A DNA stretch of 64,000 nt from Metaphire vulgaris (GCA_018105865.1 CM030870.1:897001-961000); one strand, 5' to 3'. Counted from the first letter of the stretch, positions 1 to 11,805 are shown. Numbers and translations are program-made. Notes: generated by a model not told the origin, from the letters alone.

Positions 1-217
1 CCAAACCCCCTCTGGCTACGCCACTGGTCTCTACATCTTTTCAAAGTCTGCCTTGCTGCTTTCCCACTTCCACTCTTGACTGATCTCTGGAACTGACCTT
101 GCCCAGCTGACCACTAAACTTTGGCTATAGCTATTTCAACAGTGGTTGATTAAGCGCCTTTAGGAATAAGCAGCTACTGCTGTTGAAATTAACAAGATTT
201 TACTTACTTACTTACAA
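1..217 (+). mobile_element. hAT-type MITE right end followed by LINE 3' tail
   Basis: Bases 1-26 end in TACGCCACTG, the right terminus of the CAGTGGCGTAGCC hAT-like family seen complete at 3677. From 27 on comes a LINE 3' untranslated tail (CTATAGCTA...AATAAGCAGCTACT...) ending in a TTAC repeat. The same tail recurs near 8041-8140 (reverse), 28808, 43935 and 63540. Confidence 0.6.
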
Positions 218-234
218 TGAAACTAGGATATTTG

Positions 235-466
235 CAGTGGCGGTTCCAGGATTTCTTGGTGTGTGTGGGGGGGGGTTTGAAATGAATTCATAGGAAGTTG
301 GGGGGGGGGTGAAAAGAGAAGGAAAAAATCAATAAAAACTTTGTCAAAAAGGCTGACAAAAGGGAATTTTCCCCCTAATTTTACTAAACTTTTACCCAGA
401 AATAGGTTTCACAAGCAAAAAATAATAAATTAAAAAGTCCGGTGGGGGGCTGCATCCCCGCCACTG
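235..466. mobile_element. hAT-like MITE (CAGTGGCG family)
   Basis: The element begins CAGTGGCGGTTCCAGG and ends CCCCGCCACTG. It is flanked by the exact 8-bp duplication GATATTTG at 227-234 and 467-474. Eight-base duplications and CA(G)..TG ends are typical of hAT elements. It has no coding capacity. Confidence 0.85.
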
Positions 467-659
467 GATATTTGCTTTCATCAGGTTTGACTTTTATCTG
501 TGAATGGTTGCAACGACATTCATGTATAGAAACTTTGGTTATGATGTTCGTGTTTTGTTGTTGACCTGAAGAGAACACTATGGAGATATTGTCAAATGCA
601 TTCGATATCAATCATTATGAAACAGTGTGTTCAATGCAACACCATCTGCAATTGACTGG

Positions 660-780
660 TCTTTATTTTCACTTGACTGATTATGGTGTAAATAAGTAAG
701 CAAAATCTTGTGAATAGCGCTTCCGAAGGCAGTACCACTTAGGTACTTAGTCTAAATGTGAACTGGCCATAGCCACAAGG
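660..780 (-). mobile_element. LINE 3' tail, reverse orientation
   Basis: Reverse complement of the TTAC-tailed LINE 3' end found at 27-217, with about the same order of motifs. Degenerate; no open frame. Confidence 0.45.
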
Positions 781-1620
781 TGGGTGGGGGGTCAGGCATT
801 TTATCCAAAAGTTCGTCGTGGTTGGGACGGACATGCTAGCTATGGACCGCTGTCTGTAGATGTCATATTGTCATAAAGTTGTTACTTAATATTCAACGAA
901 TGAACATGGCGGAGATGATGATGATGATATTTTTGCAAATAATTTTATTTTTATTTTGTTTTAGAACTATTATTTTAGTTTCTATTTAGTGTTTGTTTTG
1001 TATAATAATTCCAGTTTTTCTTCTTCAGGTGCTCTGTCCAAAGACAGGTTCCATACTCCAGCGTCCATACTCCAGTTTTAGTTGATGAAAATAAAATAAT
1101 TTAGTTTTTATATTTTGAAATTAAATTAATTTTACATTTAATTTTTTAATTTTATTAACTAGCATAACACTGGTAGTAGTGAAAAAATTTGATACGGAGA
1201 AGTTTCATGATGAGGTTGTATGCCAACATGCCTATGGCTGCATTTGTTTTAATTGACCCCAGCGGGAAAGACGTTCTTTTGGCGATTCTTCTTTCGAGTT
1301 AGTTCTTCGTTGAAACAGGACACGTGCAAAGGAAATCCATTCGCAGAAATGGCCAGACTAGGATTACCTGATCACGTGATTTCACCCTTTCCTTCCTTCC
1401 TTCCTTCCTTCCGTTCGTCCTCTACGTAACGGATTCTGCGGTTATTTGCTAGTTTTTCGGTCTCGCCAGATGGAGCCACTGTGTCCAAGACAACCGATGG
1501 TTTGCTGTGTGCGTGTGTGAGTGTGTGTGTGTCAGTACGAAATAGCACGTCTCAGTAACTGGAAGTACAGGAAGAAGGAACGAGTGAAAGTGTGAAGGAC
1601 GGAAAAGGATGTTACAAGGG
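781..1620. other. No gene recognised
   Basis: AT-rich to 1200, then a unique stretch at 1200-1560 holding a short CCTT repeat and a GTGT run. I looked here for upstream MCU exons (N-terminal domain) and saw none. Confidence 0.4.
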
Positions 1621-1632
1621 TCTCAGCATAAC

Positions 1633-1645
1633 CAGATGATGATGG

Positions 1646-1694
<49 letters not shown>

Positions 1695-1795
1695 GGTGGT
1701 GGTGATGATGATGATGAGAGGGATAATGATGATGATGACGATGGTGATAATGGTTGTGGTGGTGATGATGATGATGACGACTGGCATTCTTATCC
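1633..1795. repeat. ATG/GTG trinucleotide microsatellite
   Basis: Long run of ATG and GTG triplets. The open frames across it (poly-Met/Val on plus, poly-His on minus) are consequences of the repeat, not genes. Confidence 0.95.
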
Positions 1796-2129
1796 ATTTA
1801 TGCTGCTGTGTAAATTAGCATTTGGAAAACAAAGATGTTTAAGGAAGTTTTGGAATTGCTGATGGTTGTCATTTGCTGATATTATAGTTAATCTTTGTTT
1901 TGGTGCATTAAAGGCATTTCATTGCTGGACATTTCTTTGGATCTGTCTCTGTACAGTTGAACCCAGCTGTTGTCACATTACAGGGAATGTGTCAGACTAT
2001 ATGACATTGCATGATATTGGGTTTCTATACAACATTGCATGATATTGGGTTATACATTGGCTTTGAATCTGTCTTCATGTGTTGTTTATGACCTGAGAAG
2101 TTCTGATAATGAGGGTCGTTTTTCGTGCT

Positions 2130-2130
<1 letters not shown>

Positions 2131-2223
<93 letters not shown>

Positions 2224-2232
2224 GATAGACAG
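2131..2232. repeat. Compound GA / GACA microsatellite
   Basis: About 26 GA units pass directly into GATA/GACA units. It generates long low-complexity open frames on both strands. Confidence 0.95.
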
Positions 2233-2499
2233 ACACAGAGGAAGGGAGAAAGAGCTTGCATTGTGGCTCATGACTGTTTAATAAGGGCAGTTATTTATGG
2301 CAGTTTCCAATGCGAATGTCAATGGCGTCATTGTTGCTATTATTATTAGATGGTTGTGATGAATGTCTTTCGTGTTTCACTAACCTGGATTTCCAGATTG
2401 GAAGATAACAGGAGGAATTCAGGGGATCTGAGACCCTGCTACAGAGATGGCAGTGGATCAGTGGGTTAGGGAGGTCAAATGGGTTTTCATGGGTTAACG

Positions 2500-3027
2500 C
2501 AGTGCTTTCCATGGTTTTTCCAGCCTCCCGTCACACTATCCAAGAAACATACAGTCAACGGCACACTGCAGCAGAAATGTCCATGGGTCCATTTTTTAGA
2601 ACCCAATCCAACCCAACCCATCAAATCTCCAACTCAACCCAGCCCATGCCGATGATAGGTTTACTTGACCCAACCCAACCTAACCACTGTAATTCATTAG
2701 AGTTTCTTAAACCATGACTTTTCTGACCCAACCCAACCCACCATTAATATGGAAAAGTCTGACCCAACCCAACCCATTGGTTAACCCAACCCATGGACAT
2801 CTCTGCACTGCAGCTGACAAGCAAAAAAGCATCTCATCTGTGGTCGTGTTCTCTCTCTTTTCCCAAGCTGACAAGCGAAAAAAGGTCGTCAACTAATTAT
2901 TTATGTTAGCTGTTAGATTTGATTCTATATCTTTGGAAAAATTAATTTTCCAACATTTTGCAGCGGCACACTTCTAAAGTTGTTGCGGCACACTTGTGTG
3001 CTGCGGCACACAGGTTGGGAAGCACCA
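2500..3027. mobile_element. hAT-like element, 528 bp, with nested MITE
   Basis: Starts CAGTGCTTTCCATGG and ends GGTTGGGAAGCACCA, an imperfect inverted repeat. It is flanked by GGTTAACG at 2492-2499 and GGTTAGCG at 3028-3035, a 7-of-8 target duplication. The right half carries GCGGCACAC repeats. A second element occupies 2566-2817. Confidence 0.7.
2566..2817. mobile_element. AACCCAACCC-rich MITE
   Basis: Inverted ends (CTGCAG..GAAATGTCCATGGGT against its complement near 2817) enclose degenerate CCCAACCCAA repeats. A second copy lies at 46924-47336. I found no clear target duplication here. Confidence 0.6.
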
Positions 3028-3389
3028 GGTTAGCGGATCTTGGTCCATGACTCATCACGTTTTTTAAAGACTGTGGATATGCAGTCATGCAAAGAATTAA
3101 ATTTTTTTAAGTACCTGTACACTTGTTTGTTTTAGTTAACAAATAAATTTTATCGGTTTGTTTGGTGGTATTTTATTGTGGAGTTTCTATTATGCGTTAT
3201 GTTCGATCATTCAGCCAATCTTTTTTTATTGCTTCAACTGCTTTAGTGCCACGATAGTCATGCTTGGTCTCTAATTGACAATCAAGAGATGGACAATTTG
3301 CTAATTGCAGAAGCTGGATTAATATTGGCAACTGAACGGTTGAGCGCCATGTACTGTTATCATTATGCCCTACACTGTTTACTACCTAT

Positions 3390-3612
3390 AACCATGTACC
3401 AGCTGACATTTATAGCAAGACTCAAGACTTCCCAAAAAACACTACACACATACAAGGAAGGTAAAAAAATAGGAAGAGGCTGGCCCAGAAAAAATTGGGT
3501 AGACGACATGAAAGAAGATTTGAAAGAAAGTCAACTGACAATTGCAGAAGGAGGAAAACTAACATTGGACAAAAAGGCCTGGAAATGTTTTCTACCTAGC
3601 TATTGCCACTGA
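3390..3612 (+). pseudogene. RTE-type LINE, C-terminal ORF2 remnant
   Basis: The translated stretch holds GRGWPRKNWVDDMKEDL followed by a degenerate tail. This is the usual GRPRKRWxDDxxxDL end of RTE-like LINE reverse transcriptases. No catalytic domain precedes it, so it is a 5'-truncated copy. Confidence 0.6.
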
Positions 3613-3676
3613 TGAGTTGGCAGAGAGGATGATGATGGTGGTGATGATGATGATGATGATGATAAACCGCTCAGGT

Positions 3677-3889
3677 CAGTGGCATAGCCAGGATTTCCAG
3701 AAGGGGGATTATGGTTCCCATGATTTCCAACTTCGAAAAATTCTGACAAGCAAAAAAAGGTTGTAAATTTTGCGCTGAGATAGGGATCATGTAGGTTTCA
3801 GAATAATAATACAATAATACACAATTAAAAAATTTTGGTCGGACAACCAATGGGGGGTTTAACCCCAACCCCTCTTGGTTACGCCACTG
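3677..3889. mobile_element. hAT-like MITE (CAGTGGCG family), 213 bp
   Basis: CAGTGGCATAGCCAGG..GGTTACGCCACTG with an exact 8-bp duplication GCTCAGGT at 3669-3676 and 3890-3897. It carries one copy of the CTGACAAGCAAAAAAGG motif (3743) that recurs in other repeat families of this window. Confidence 0.9.
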
Positions 3890-3906
3890 GCTCAGGTACT
3901 ACCCGG

Positions 3907-4104
3907 CAGAGCCTGTTTTAACGTGCAGTGATACACAAAATGTGCAGTGATAAAATGAAAATGTACAGTGGTAAAATGCAATTTTCTGTGCATTTTGCAG
4001 TGATAAATTTTCCGGACGACCTTTTTTGCTTGTTTTTTTTGCGCAGATGTCCACATATTTTCTGAATTTAGTGCTGTGATAGATTTTTCTTAAGCCAGGC
4101 TCTG
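3907..4104. mobile_element. hAT-like MITE (CAGAGCCTG family), 198 bp
   Basis: CAGAGCCTG at the left and CAGGCTCTG at the right form the inverted ends. Flanks are CTACCCGG (3899-3906) and CTACCCGA (4105-4112), 7 of 8 identical. It lies next to the 3677 element, a few bases apart. Confidence 0.8.
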
Positions 4105-4990
4105 CTACCCGATACTCGCTGCTCACGGAGGAGAAACTCATGAGCAAGGGCCTCTAGCAGTTTGACTTTGACGAGCATCTGCAGAATCATAACAACAGGG
4201 ACAGTTGTGAAAATGTGCGATGCATGCATAGCAGGAGACCCTTGGGGAGACATTCTGAATCCCCGTGAATAGAATCCATTTGACTTAGAGCTTGGAATGG
4301 GGGGGGAGCAGATCCGAGATGATGAATCGCAAAAGAGATTACTAAAGCCTGGGAGCATGGGTAGACAGGGACCCTGCACCCCTCTGCCCCCCCTTAATAC
4401 CAGTTTTTTATTGGCCGGGTCTTGTGTCACTGCTTGCGTAATTGCAGACTCACTGGAACGCCTTTCGACCGTTGGGTGCTATATAAATGGCATTTAAAGC
4501 CCCTCGTCCAATGCAAGTCTACGACCCTGCTATCTGTCTTATGAATATTTATGAATGCTCGGTTTCCGCTTGTTTGGCCGCATTTTTCTTCTCCGGCATT
4601 AGCATTTGCTTGAAGCATTGCATTGACGTGGCTGGATAAGTGTGTAACAATAGTCAAACCCTTGTTTAGTTACATTCGAGAAATTGCTTAACATCTATGG
4701 CTTTGAGTAGATTTTACATTATCAAGAGCTGTTTTAAACATCTGTTATGTCAGCCAAATAAGCTGTTTTAGGGTGAATTATGTTACCCTCCCTGATATTT
4801 TTCCCTTTTGGGGGATTTTAATCCATGTAGAGGAAAAAATTCCTCGGGATAGAGGTCCACATGCAGCCCTGGAGTTGACTTGAAGGGAGGTTGTGGGAAA
4901 TTAGTTTTTAAAAATGCATTTTCTGATCTGATTGTGATCATGGATAAGATTATATAAGATCAACAATATTTGTTGGTCAACAAACTGTTA
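4105..4990. other. No gene recognised; LINE tail at about 4440-4500
   Basis: The TTGGGTGCTATATAAATGGC segment near 4473 resembles a LINE 3' end. The rest is unassigned. Overlapping open frames here are short and show no family motif. Confidence 0.35.
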
Positions 4991-5204
4991 ATAATAATAA
5001 TAATAATCCATAATATTAAATGATATGCAATGTGTAATATAACTAATATTACCAGTAAATATGTTAATATGTTTTATATTAAAAAGCTGTTAATGCATTG
5101 AAGTTAATGTTGTTGTTGTTGTTATTATTATTATCATCATCATTATTATTACTTTACTATAACTATTATTATTACTGCTACTACTACTACTACTATTATT
5201 ATTA

Positions 5205-5243
<39 letters not shown>
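4987..5243. repeat. TTA/TAA/TAC trinucleotide-rich region
   Basis: Interrupted TAA, TTG, TTA and TAC triplet runs, longest as TTA at about 5207-5243. Confidence 0.8.
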
Positions 5244-5633
5244 CAAACTGACTATTTTATGTCATTGTACCTTAAATGTCAGGGTCGTGGTAATGCTTAG
5301 ATCAAGGACAGTTAGTAAATTATCTGTGAAATTCTAGTTTATTGATTTAGCTCTTTTTGGCAAAAGTGCTCATCTGTCCACGGACAAAGAGAAATGGACA
5401 GAATTGTATAGCTTACCCGGTAGGTTTTTCTGTCTATTGAGCTGTATTCCTTTAGTAGGATGCAAGGAAACACGTCTCAGATGCTGTGGTAGAAATTTGT
5501 TAGAGTCCCATTCAGTGGACTGTTATAGAAAGCAGAGCTGATGACTGGACAGAAGTAGGCCTAATAGGCAGTGATGTTCTTCAATCAATTGGGAATTGCA
5601 GATGCTGGTGGACATTCAAGGACAGGCTTTTAA

Positions 5634-5706
5634 CCCCTTAACTGGGCAACTATTTGTAACTCGATGTAAAATGGACGAGCGTTACTCCGAGCACCCAGTT
5701 AAGGGG
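5634..5706. mobile_element. piggyBac-like micro-MITE, 73 bp
   Basis: TTAA (5630-5633), then CCCCTTAACTGGGC..GCACCCAGTTAAGGGG, then TTAA (5707-5710). CCC..GGG ends between TTAA target copies is the piggyBac signature. A left-end match appears at 23640. Confidence 0.75.
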
Positions 5707-5821
5707 TTAACTGACTGGACTGCATGCCTTAGGAGGCTTAGGTGGTCATGACAGATACAGTGTGTTTTCAAATGTTAGGTATCCTAGCAGTACTTGTATG
5801 ATATGCCACCCTAATCAGTTC

Positions 5822-6058
<237 letters not shown>

Positions 6059-6225
6059 ACTACTAGTGCTGCTGCTGCTGCTGCTACTACAACTATACCA
6101 CTATTACTATTATGGTACTATCATTGTTACTATTATTATTATCTATTATTATTATTACTGCTGCTTCTACTACTATTACTATTATTACTATTAGTAATAA
6201 TTAGTAATATATTACTAAAATAATA

Positions 6226-6245
6226 TATCATTATTATTATTATTA

Positions 6246-6315
<70 letters not shown>

Positions 6316-6316
6316 C
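6226..6316. repeat. TTA microsatellite
   Basis: Almost pure TTA triplets with one TTG interruption, in the same compound repeat region as 5822-6058. Confidence 0.95.
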
Positions 6317-6589
6317 ATCTAATGACTGAAGATCCTTAATAATTAACAGTTTGATGACTGATGACTTTAGAATGATTGCTGTTGGGAAGATCAGCTTCAG
6401 ATTCAGCGGCTGTGCTGTCGTTTCCCAATGGAGCTGCTATTGCTGTTGCATTGATTCCGTTTCCATTGCGATTGCACTTGTTCTTAAAAGCACTGATATT
6501 GTATTTCACGCTTGAAGTTCATAATATATTGAATGACTGTTCCACTGCAATGGACAGAGCAATTAACGTAATATTGATGTAATGTAACA

Positions 6590-6745
6590 GAATATTTGTA
6601 TAGCACCTCTTCTGAAGAATCACTCAAAAGTGCTTTCTGCATGTTGGTAAAAAAGAGTTTTGAGTCATTTCTAAAAGAGGGCGGCCATAGAATCATCAGT
6701 TGCTAAATCATGTACACTGGAGTCAAAAGAGCATTCCAAAGGAAT
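6590..6745 (-). pseudogene. LINE 3' end fragment
   Basis: Reverse strand reads a LINE C-terminal tail and 3' end (CTTCAGAAGAGGTGCTA..ACATTAC). The same end occurs on plus at about 15950-16075, and its upstream coding part at 41740-41955. Confidence 0.5.
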
Positions 6746-6848
6746 AAATAAAATTATTGATTATGTCTTGCATTTTCTTTCTAAATTGTAGAAGGTCTAG
6801 CGAGCCAAGTATTTTTTTATTTTGGAAAGAAATGGGATTTTGAACTAA

Positions 6849-7275
6849 GCAGCTGTCCATTAATTACGTCAAAAATTAGGTGGGAGGGAGGGGTTTGGAA
6901 AAATTTGACAGTTGTTGACAGGGGAGAGGGGGATCAAGAGAAGTTGACGTCAACAATTTCATTTTTTACAAATGATACAAAATAGGAAATTTCATGGAAT
7001 ACTATTTATTACAATGGAAAAAAGCCTGACAAGCAAAAAAACAAGGTCATCACCACCACATTACGACACTCGATGAACAAAAGAAAGGGGGAAAGGTCTC
7101 ATCGCTGCAAAAATAATAACCTTCTAAACTTTTTAAGTGGACCCGTCACTGGTCTTAGTGGGGGGTGGGGTGGTCAAAAGTTTTTGACATAATTATAGGG
7201 GCTCACTGAAAGTTGACAAAGGGGGAGGGGGTCAAAAATTGCCAAAAATTGTTGACATAATTAATGGACAGCCCC
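6849..7275 (-). mobile_element. Harbinger-like MITE, family 1, copy 1
   Basis: Inverted ends are GCTGTCCATTAATTACGTCA and TGACATAATTAATGGACAGC. Flanked by the 3-bp duplication TAA (6846-6848, 7276-7278). Same family as 44287, 49287, 51413 and 60624. Three-base TNN duplications suggest the PIF/Harbinger superfamily, which is inference. Confidence 0.8.
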
Positions 7276-7494
7276 TAAAGTCTTTTGTCTTTAATGAATT
7301 CGTATCTTTTATTTACGATGGTGTTATTCAGTTGTGGTATTTTCAGGAAATTTCTAGTAATTTTAAAAGTACAGTTTGATTTTTAAAAGTAAAAATATTG
7401 CACATTTACTTGAAGGGCATTATCTTGTGATTTGTGAAATTTAAATAAAATTCTGGCATAATGGTTTTTTGGCAAACTGTGATAAATTTTTCAG

Positions 7495-7806
7495 TGAAAA
7501 TGTTTCTATAGAGGATTTTGTGTATGGAGAGAAGACGGAAGATTTATCCGAAGTGAAAGACACCGTGGCTCGTCTTTTCCGCTCACTCTACAGCGACCAG
7601 TTTCACGCAGTTCAGCAGCGCCACCTTCTGGCACGACTTGAACAGGTCAAAGTTGAACTGGAACCTCTAGAGAAGGCAAGACACTGAAGTGAAATACTTT
7701 ATTGTAGAATTGTTATTCTATGACCTATAACTTAATATATTAAAACTTTGACACAGTATAGAGGTGGGCCTACAGAAGTGCAGCAAAGATAACCAATTTA
7801 AAGACA

Positions 7807-7860
<54 letters not shown>

Positions 7861-10633
7861 GAAGAGGTGTGGAAGAGGATAGAAGAAAAATAAAGTGCAA
7901 TAAACATGATTCGTAGCAGACAAAAGAAGTGGATAGGTCATGTTCTAAGAGAAGAAGTACTAAAGGGGAAGATGGAAGGATAAGCACAAAAGTACTATAG
8001 AGGAAGAGGACAGTGATGCTAGAGTGGATGTTTGTGAGTAACTAAATAAAGTCTCATGAATTTATATAGCTCTTTGGAAAGTAGTACAACAGTAGCTGCT
8101 TATTCTTAGGTGCTTAGCCTTTCTTAAAATAGCTATGGGAAAGGTGAATGATCAGCCAGGCAATGGTCAATATATCCAAAGGGCAGTGAGGCTAGGCTGT
8201 TATAGCTATGGAGGAAATGATTTTAGGAAAAGCAAGGATTTAAGCTTAGCTCTGAAGACATGAAGAGATAATGCAGGAATTGTGGGAATCGAGGATTCAG
8301 ATTTCATTGTTTGACAGTGTCTAAGGCTGCGGAGGGAAGCTGGGATCGAGTCCCGAAGTTCAGGAGCAGCAAATGTAAAGGAACATGCATCTGTATAGTA
8401 AGACAGTAAGATAGAGAGGATCCTGAACCATTCGGATCTTGTACCTGCAACTTTAATTGTTGCCTGTTGTTCCTTATACATTTGAATCAGAAGTTGCACT
8501 AAGTGTGCTGGGTATCCCATTTCTTACATATTTATCCATAGTCTCTCATGTGTGACAGAATCAAATGCCTTTTTAAAGTCAACGAAACACATAAACACTG
8601 GCTTCTGATGCTCTCGTGCGTCTCTGGACAGAGCACTTGATGAGCAGAGAAGTTACTCATTGTTTATTAAGTCAAATATTGGATGAGGATGTTGTTAACA
8701 TGAATCAATTCAGATGATGATGATTATTTAAGACAATTTATGGAGCGCAGTAGGCATAGCTAAGGCTAAAGTCAAGAGTGCTTAACAAGGGACACTGTCT
8801 TGTCTTTAACCGTCTTCGCTCTGAAGATTGGCTGCATCATGGACTGCCTTCCTGGGCTTCCTCCAAGTGTTACGGTCTTCTGCTGTTCTTGTCACCTGTT
8901 CTATAGTGAGTCCTGTCCATTCTTTTATGTTGTCTTCCCACTTTTTTCTTGGTCTGCCTCTTTTTCGTGATCCTGGCATTGTGCCTTGTATTATTTCTTT
9001 CTCTAGACATTCCTGTTTTGTTTACAAAATATGTCCACTGTAATTCAGTGTTCTTTTCTTTACTGTTTCCAATAGGGGCGCTGTAAGAGGCGTTAAACAT
9101 GTGCATCTTTAGGCACTTGATAAACAGTTCAGGAGAGGTCTCAATATTGTCATGTTCTTCGGTATGGAGTTCCACAGATGATGCTGTTCTATTTTCCATG
9201 TAGATAAGAGAGGAGCTGCACAGGAGAGCGACCAGACGGACCCGAGCGCTGTCCTGGGTGGGACTCGGCCTCATGGGGCTTCAGCTGGGCTTCCTGGCGC
9301 GTCTGACGTGGTGGGAATACTCCTGGGATATCATGGAACCTGTGACGTACTTTGTTACCTATGGCACGGCAATGGCCATGTTTGCCTATCATCTTCTCAC
9401 CATACAGGTTAGAACATGTACCAGAAATGGTACTTTAATGTTTACGATTAGTACTGTTATTCCGGAAAAATTACAGAGTACTAGTACTGTTGGACGTTGA
9501 ATCTGCTTGAAGACTCACAGGGTACTTAAGCATTATGAAGGCATATGTAACAGGTACTAGTGGTTCAAGTAGGTAAACAAGTACACTTAATATTGTGGTC
9601 TAAACAAATCCCCTGGATGTGAGAATAACCAAATTTGACTATATTTTATCTAAGTAATTAGGAAATGTTACACGTGTGTTATAATCTTGGGTTTTCAGGT
9701 GTAATTTCTAGTTTATTGAAAATTAGAGTCCGTAGGATTTTGTTTATTTTGTACAGTAGAATTTTGTTATAACATACTTAGCGGGTATGTAAATTATGGT
9801 CAGGGTGCGATTTGTGACCTGGAGCAGTGGGGGAGATATGTCGAGCTTGGGGAGATGTAGTTGTTGGGGAAATGTAGCAGTGGGGAGGGATGTAGTTGTG
9901 GGGATGCAGTTTGGCAGTTGGCAGCCCTCCTACAAATCGCGCCCTGATTATGGTACATGATATCCGAGGCATGTTACAACCAATACAGTAGCACATTACA
10001 CCGAATCTTACATTCATCATCATCATCAAAAAGCGGCGGGGGGCCGTTGATTATGACCCGCCGGATGGCATGATCCAGAGAGTAGATGGAATCTCGCTGG
10101 TCTGGGAACGGATGTGGTCGATCCATCTTTTCATGGGACGACCAGGACAGCGCTTCCATGATCGGTCAGGTGGACGACCGATGGATAGGTCAACGTACAT
10201 TGCAGTAAGATATAACTGAGTATATGCTATAACAGAGTTCGTTAGGGTCCATCTATAGAGTACGTACGCACTGAGGTGGAGGGGCTGAATTTTGGAGTAT
10301 GTACATGTGTACAGTGGGGTTGGGGTTGAAAATATGCATTTTTGCATGCGTACTATATGGATGAGCCCTTATAAGGACGTTCTGCCGTACGTTGCACAGG
10401 ACTATGCCTATCCCGATGCCCACGACCGAGAAGTCGTGATGACGCTACATCGGCTGGCCGGAAAGCTTTCCTTCGACGTTCCAAAGTACAACCGGTTGCG
10501 GTCGGAGAAGGCGAGGCTCGAGTTCGACCTCGAACGACTGCGAAACCCGCTCGAGAACAAAATCAACCCCCCGTTTCTGCCGCCGCCGCAGACCCCGTCG
10601 CGGCCAACGACAGACGCCATTGAAAAAGCATAG
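7495..10633 (+). CDS. MCU: Mitochondrial calcium uniporter pore subunit, last three coding exons (partial)
   Basis: Exons 7495-7675, 9204-9407 and 10400-10633 join in frame to encode the C-terminal part of MCU, the Ca2+-selective channel of the inner mitochondrial membrane. Exon 1 here holds the end of the N-terminal domain and the first coiled coil, ending LEPLEK. Exon 2 begins IREEL and holds TM1, the pore motif WDIMEP and TM2 ([16 protein letters not shown]). The Glu in [11 protein letters not shown] is as in MCU and not MCUB. Exon 3 carries the matrix coiled coil ([20 protein letters not shown]) and a Pro-rich tail, stop TAG at 10631-10633. Phases are 2, 0 and 0. The first intron uses a GC donor. 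The transit peptide and most of the N-terminal domain are not in the window. Confidence 0.95.
7676..7677 (+). other. MCU: GC splice donor (GC-AG intron) in MCU
   Basis: The conserved join LEPLEK/IREEL requires the exon to end at 7675, where the sequence is AAG followed by GCAAGA. This is the usual context of U2-type GC donors. The acceptor at 9202-9203 is AG. No GT nearby keeps the phase. Confidence 0.85.
7808..7985 (+). mobile_element. TTA microsatellite and RTE-LINE tail
   Basis: TTA triplets to 7860, then a fragment coding [19 protein letters not shown] in one frame. That is the KRKxRWxGHVxR tail motif of RTE-like LINE proteins. It lies inside the first MCU intron. Confidence 0.5.
8206..8665 (-). 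pseudogene. LINE reverse-transcriptase fragments
   Basis: The reverse strand at 8410-8640 reads, across frames, [16 protein letters not shown] then [19 protein letters not shown], the finger/palm region of an RTE-like reverse transcriptase. At 8206-8390 it reads a different LINE end, [16 protein letters not shown]. It is broken by stops and lies in an MCU intron. Confidence 0.7.
8790..9065 (-). pseudogene. RTE-type LINE ORF2 C-terminus and 3' tail
   Basis: The reverse strand contains [15 protein letters not shown] and, in a neighbouring frame, [20 protein letters not shown], the common C-terminal end of RTE-like LINEs. It lies in an MCU intron, antisense to the gene. Confidence 0.65.
9801..9946. 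mobile_element. hAT-like MITE (CAGGGTGCGATTTG family), 146 bp
   Basis: Ends are CAGGGTGCGATTTG and CAAATCGCGCCCTG. Exact 8-bp duplication ATTATGGT at 9793-9800 and 9947-9954. A second copy with its own exact duplication is at 57911. Lies in an MCU intron. Confidence 0.92.
10245..10368. mobile_element. Harbinger-like MITE (GGGTCCATC family), copy 1
   Basis: Inverted ends GGGTCCATCTATAGAGTACG and CGTACTATATGGATGAGCCC with 3-bp duplication TTA (10242-10244, 10369-10371). It stops 29 bp before the acceptor of the last MCU exon. Other copies: 11662 and 32753. Confidence 0.85.
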
Positions 10634-10973
10634 CAGCTCAAAGGACCGATTCTTTTATTACTAACGACGTTGATCAAAGGCAAAACCATTTGTGTGTGTG
10701 AGGACCACAGATAGGGACATCCAAATTAAAGACCTTTTGCTCCTTGATACCACATTGAGGTTACCTATTGTCTAACAATGGCATGTACTGATGGCGGGTA
10801 GGGCAGATATTGGGCAGTGGCCTTGCTCACTACTCAGCATAGAAAGAGAGGAAACTGAGAAAATTGACTTTTGAGGGGCACATCATAGACCAGTTCACGT
10901 CAATAAGAGCAAGAAAAGTGCGTATATAAGCGCTTGTGTAAAATTCTATGCAATGATTTGGTCAATGTATAAA

Positions 10974-10979
10974 AATAAA
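10974..10979 (+). terminator. Candidate MCU polyadenylation signal
   Basis: AATAAA 341 bp after the MCU stop codon. A second AATAAA lies at 11139-11144. Which is used cannot be told from sequence alone. Confidence 0.45.
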
Positions 10980-11249
10980 ATGTCTCTAAAATTTCGATTG
11001 AAAGAGGGATGGCAAACGATACAGTTAAAAACGTAAAACTTTCAATTTTTTAAAACATAATGATGTGATAAAAATATAAACTAGTTTTAAAGTCTTCTGG
11101 TACACCATACTGTCACAGAAAAGTACTGATCATTTGTCAATAAAATGATATGATTTGTTAATTAAAGATTTGTTAAACTGCTAATTTAATTTTCCTCACC
11201 CCCGCCATGCCATGTAGAAATTTCCTTATTTCAAATACCCTAGGTACAC

Positions 11250-11590
11250 AGACTGTGATTTCTAGGACGATTTGATTGCAAATGGTGGAAATGTGAATGC
11301 ATGTAGAAATTTTTTTCAATTTGAACTTTTATTTCAATAAACTTCATACAGTCAAACTATTTTTCGACATCAAGAATTCAATTCCAAGGTTCAAATAAGG
11401 TATTAGTGTCAATTACCTAATACCCAATCAGACTGTGATTTCAATGATCGACGATTTGACTGTAGGTATGAGTAGCATGTTTCTAAAACGATATCTGTTT
11501 TTTAGCTGGAACTTTAGTGAATTTTTTTCAATTTGAACTTTCTCAATTTCAATAAACTTTCATACAGTCAAACCTGCGCAATTGCTTTCA
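11250..11590. repeat. Imperfect tandem duplication, about 200-bp unit
   Basis: The order CAGACTGTGATTTC, GATTTGA(C/T)TG, TTTTTTCAATTTGAACTTT, AATAAACTT(T)CATACAGTCAAA occurs twice, at about 11253-11365 and 11430-11575. Confidence 0.65.
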
Positions 11591-11661
11591 TGTCCCAACC
11601 CATATTCACAAAGACATTCAATTCCAATGATGCTCAAGGTCGTTCACTGTTTGAACAGTTT

Positions 11662-11805
11662 GGGTCCATCCAGGATTTTACAGTAGATGATGTAGGTTGT
11701 TCACTGTTTGAACAGTTTGAGAGGTCGGATTTTGGAGATTTTTCCTATGTTCAACGGGTGAGGGGGTGAACACATTTTTTGCGTATGCACTATATGGATG
11801 AACCC
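11662..11805. mobile_element. Harbinger-like MITE (GGGTCCATC family), copy 2
   Basis: Starts GGGTCCATCCAGG and ends GCACTATATGGATGAACCC, flanked by TTT (11659-11661 and 11806-11808). More diverged than the copies at 10245 and 32753. The sequence GTTCACTGTTTGAACAGTTT occurs just before it and again inside it. Confidence 0.65.

Noticed and set aside
1609..1818. Open frames of poly-Met/Val and poly-His
   Set aside because: Translation of an ATG/GTG microsatellite; no start context or non-repeat coding.
8828..9274. Open frames near 9 kb as host genes
   Set aside because: They are RTE-LINE remnants or the antisense of MCU exon 2.
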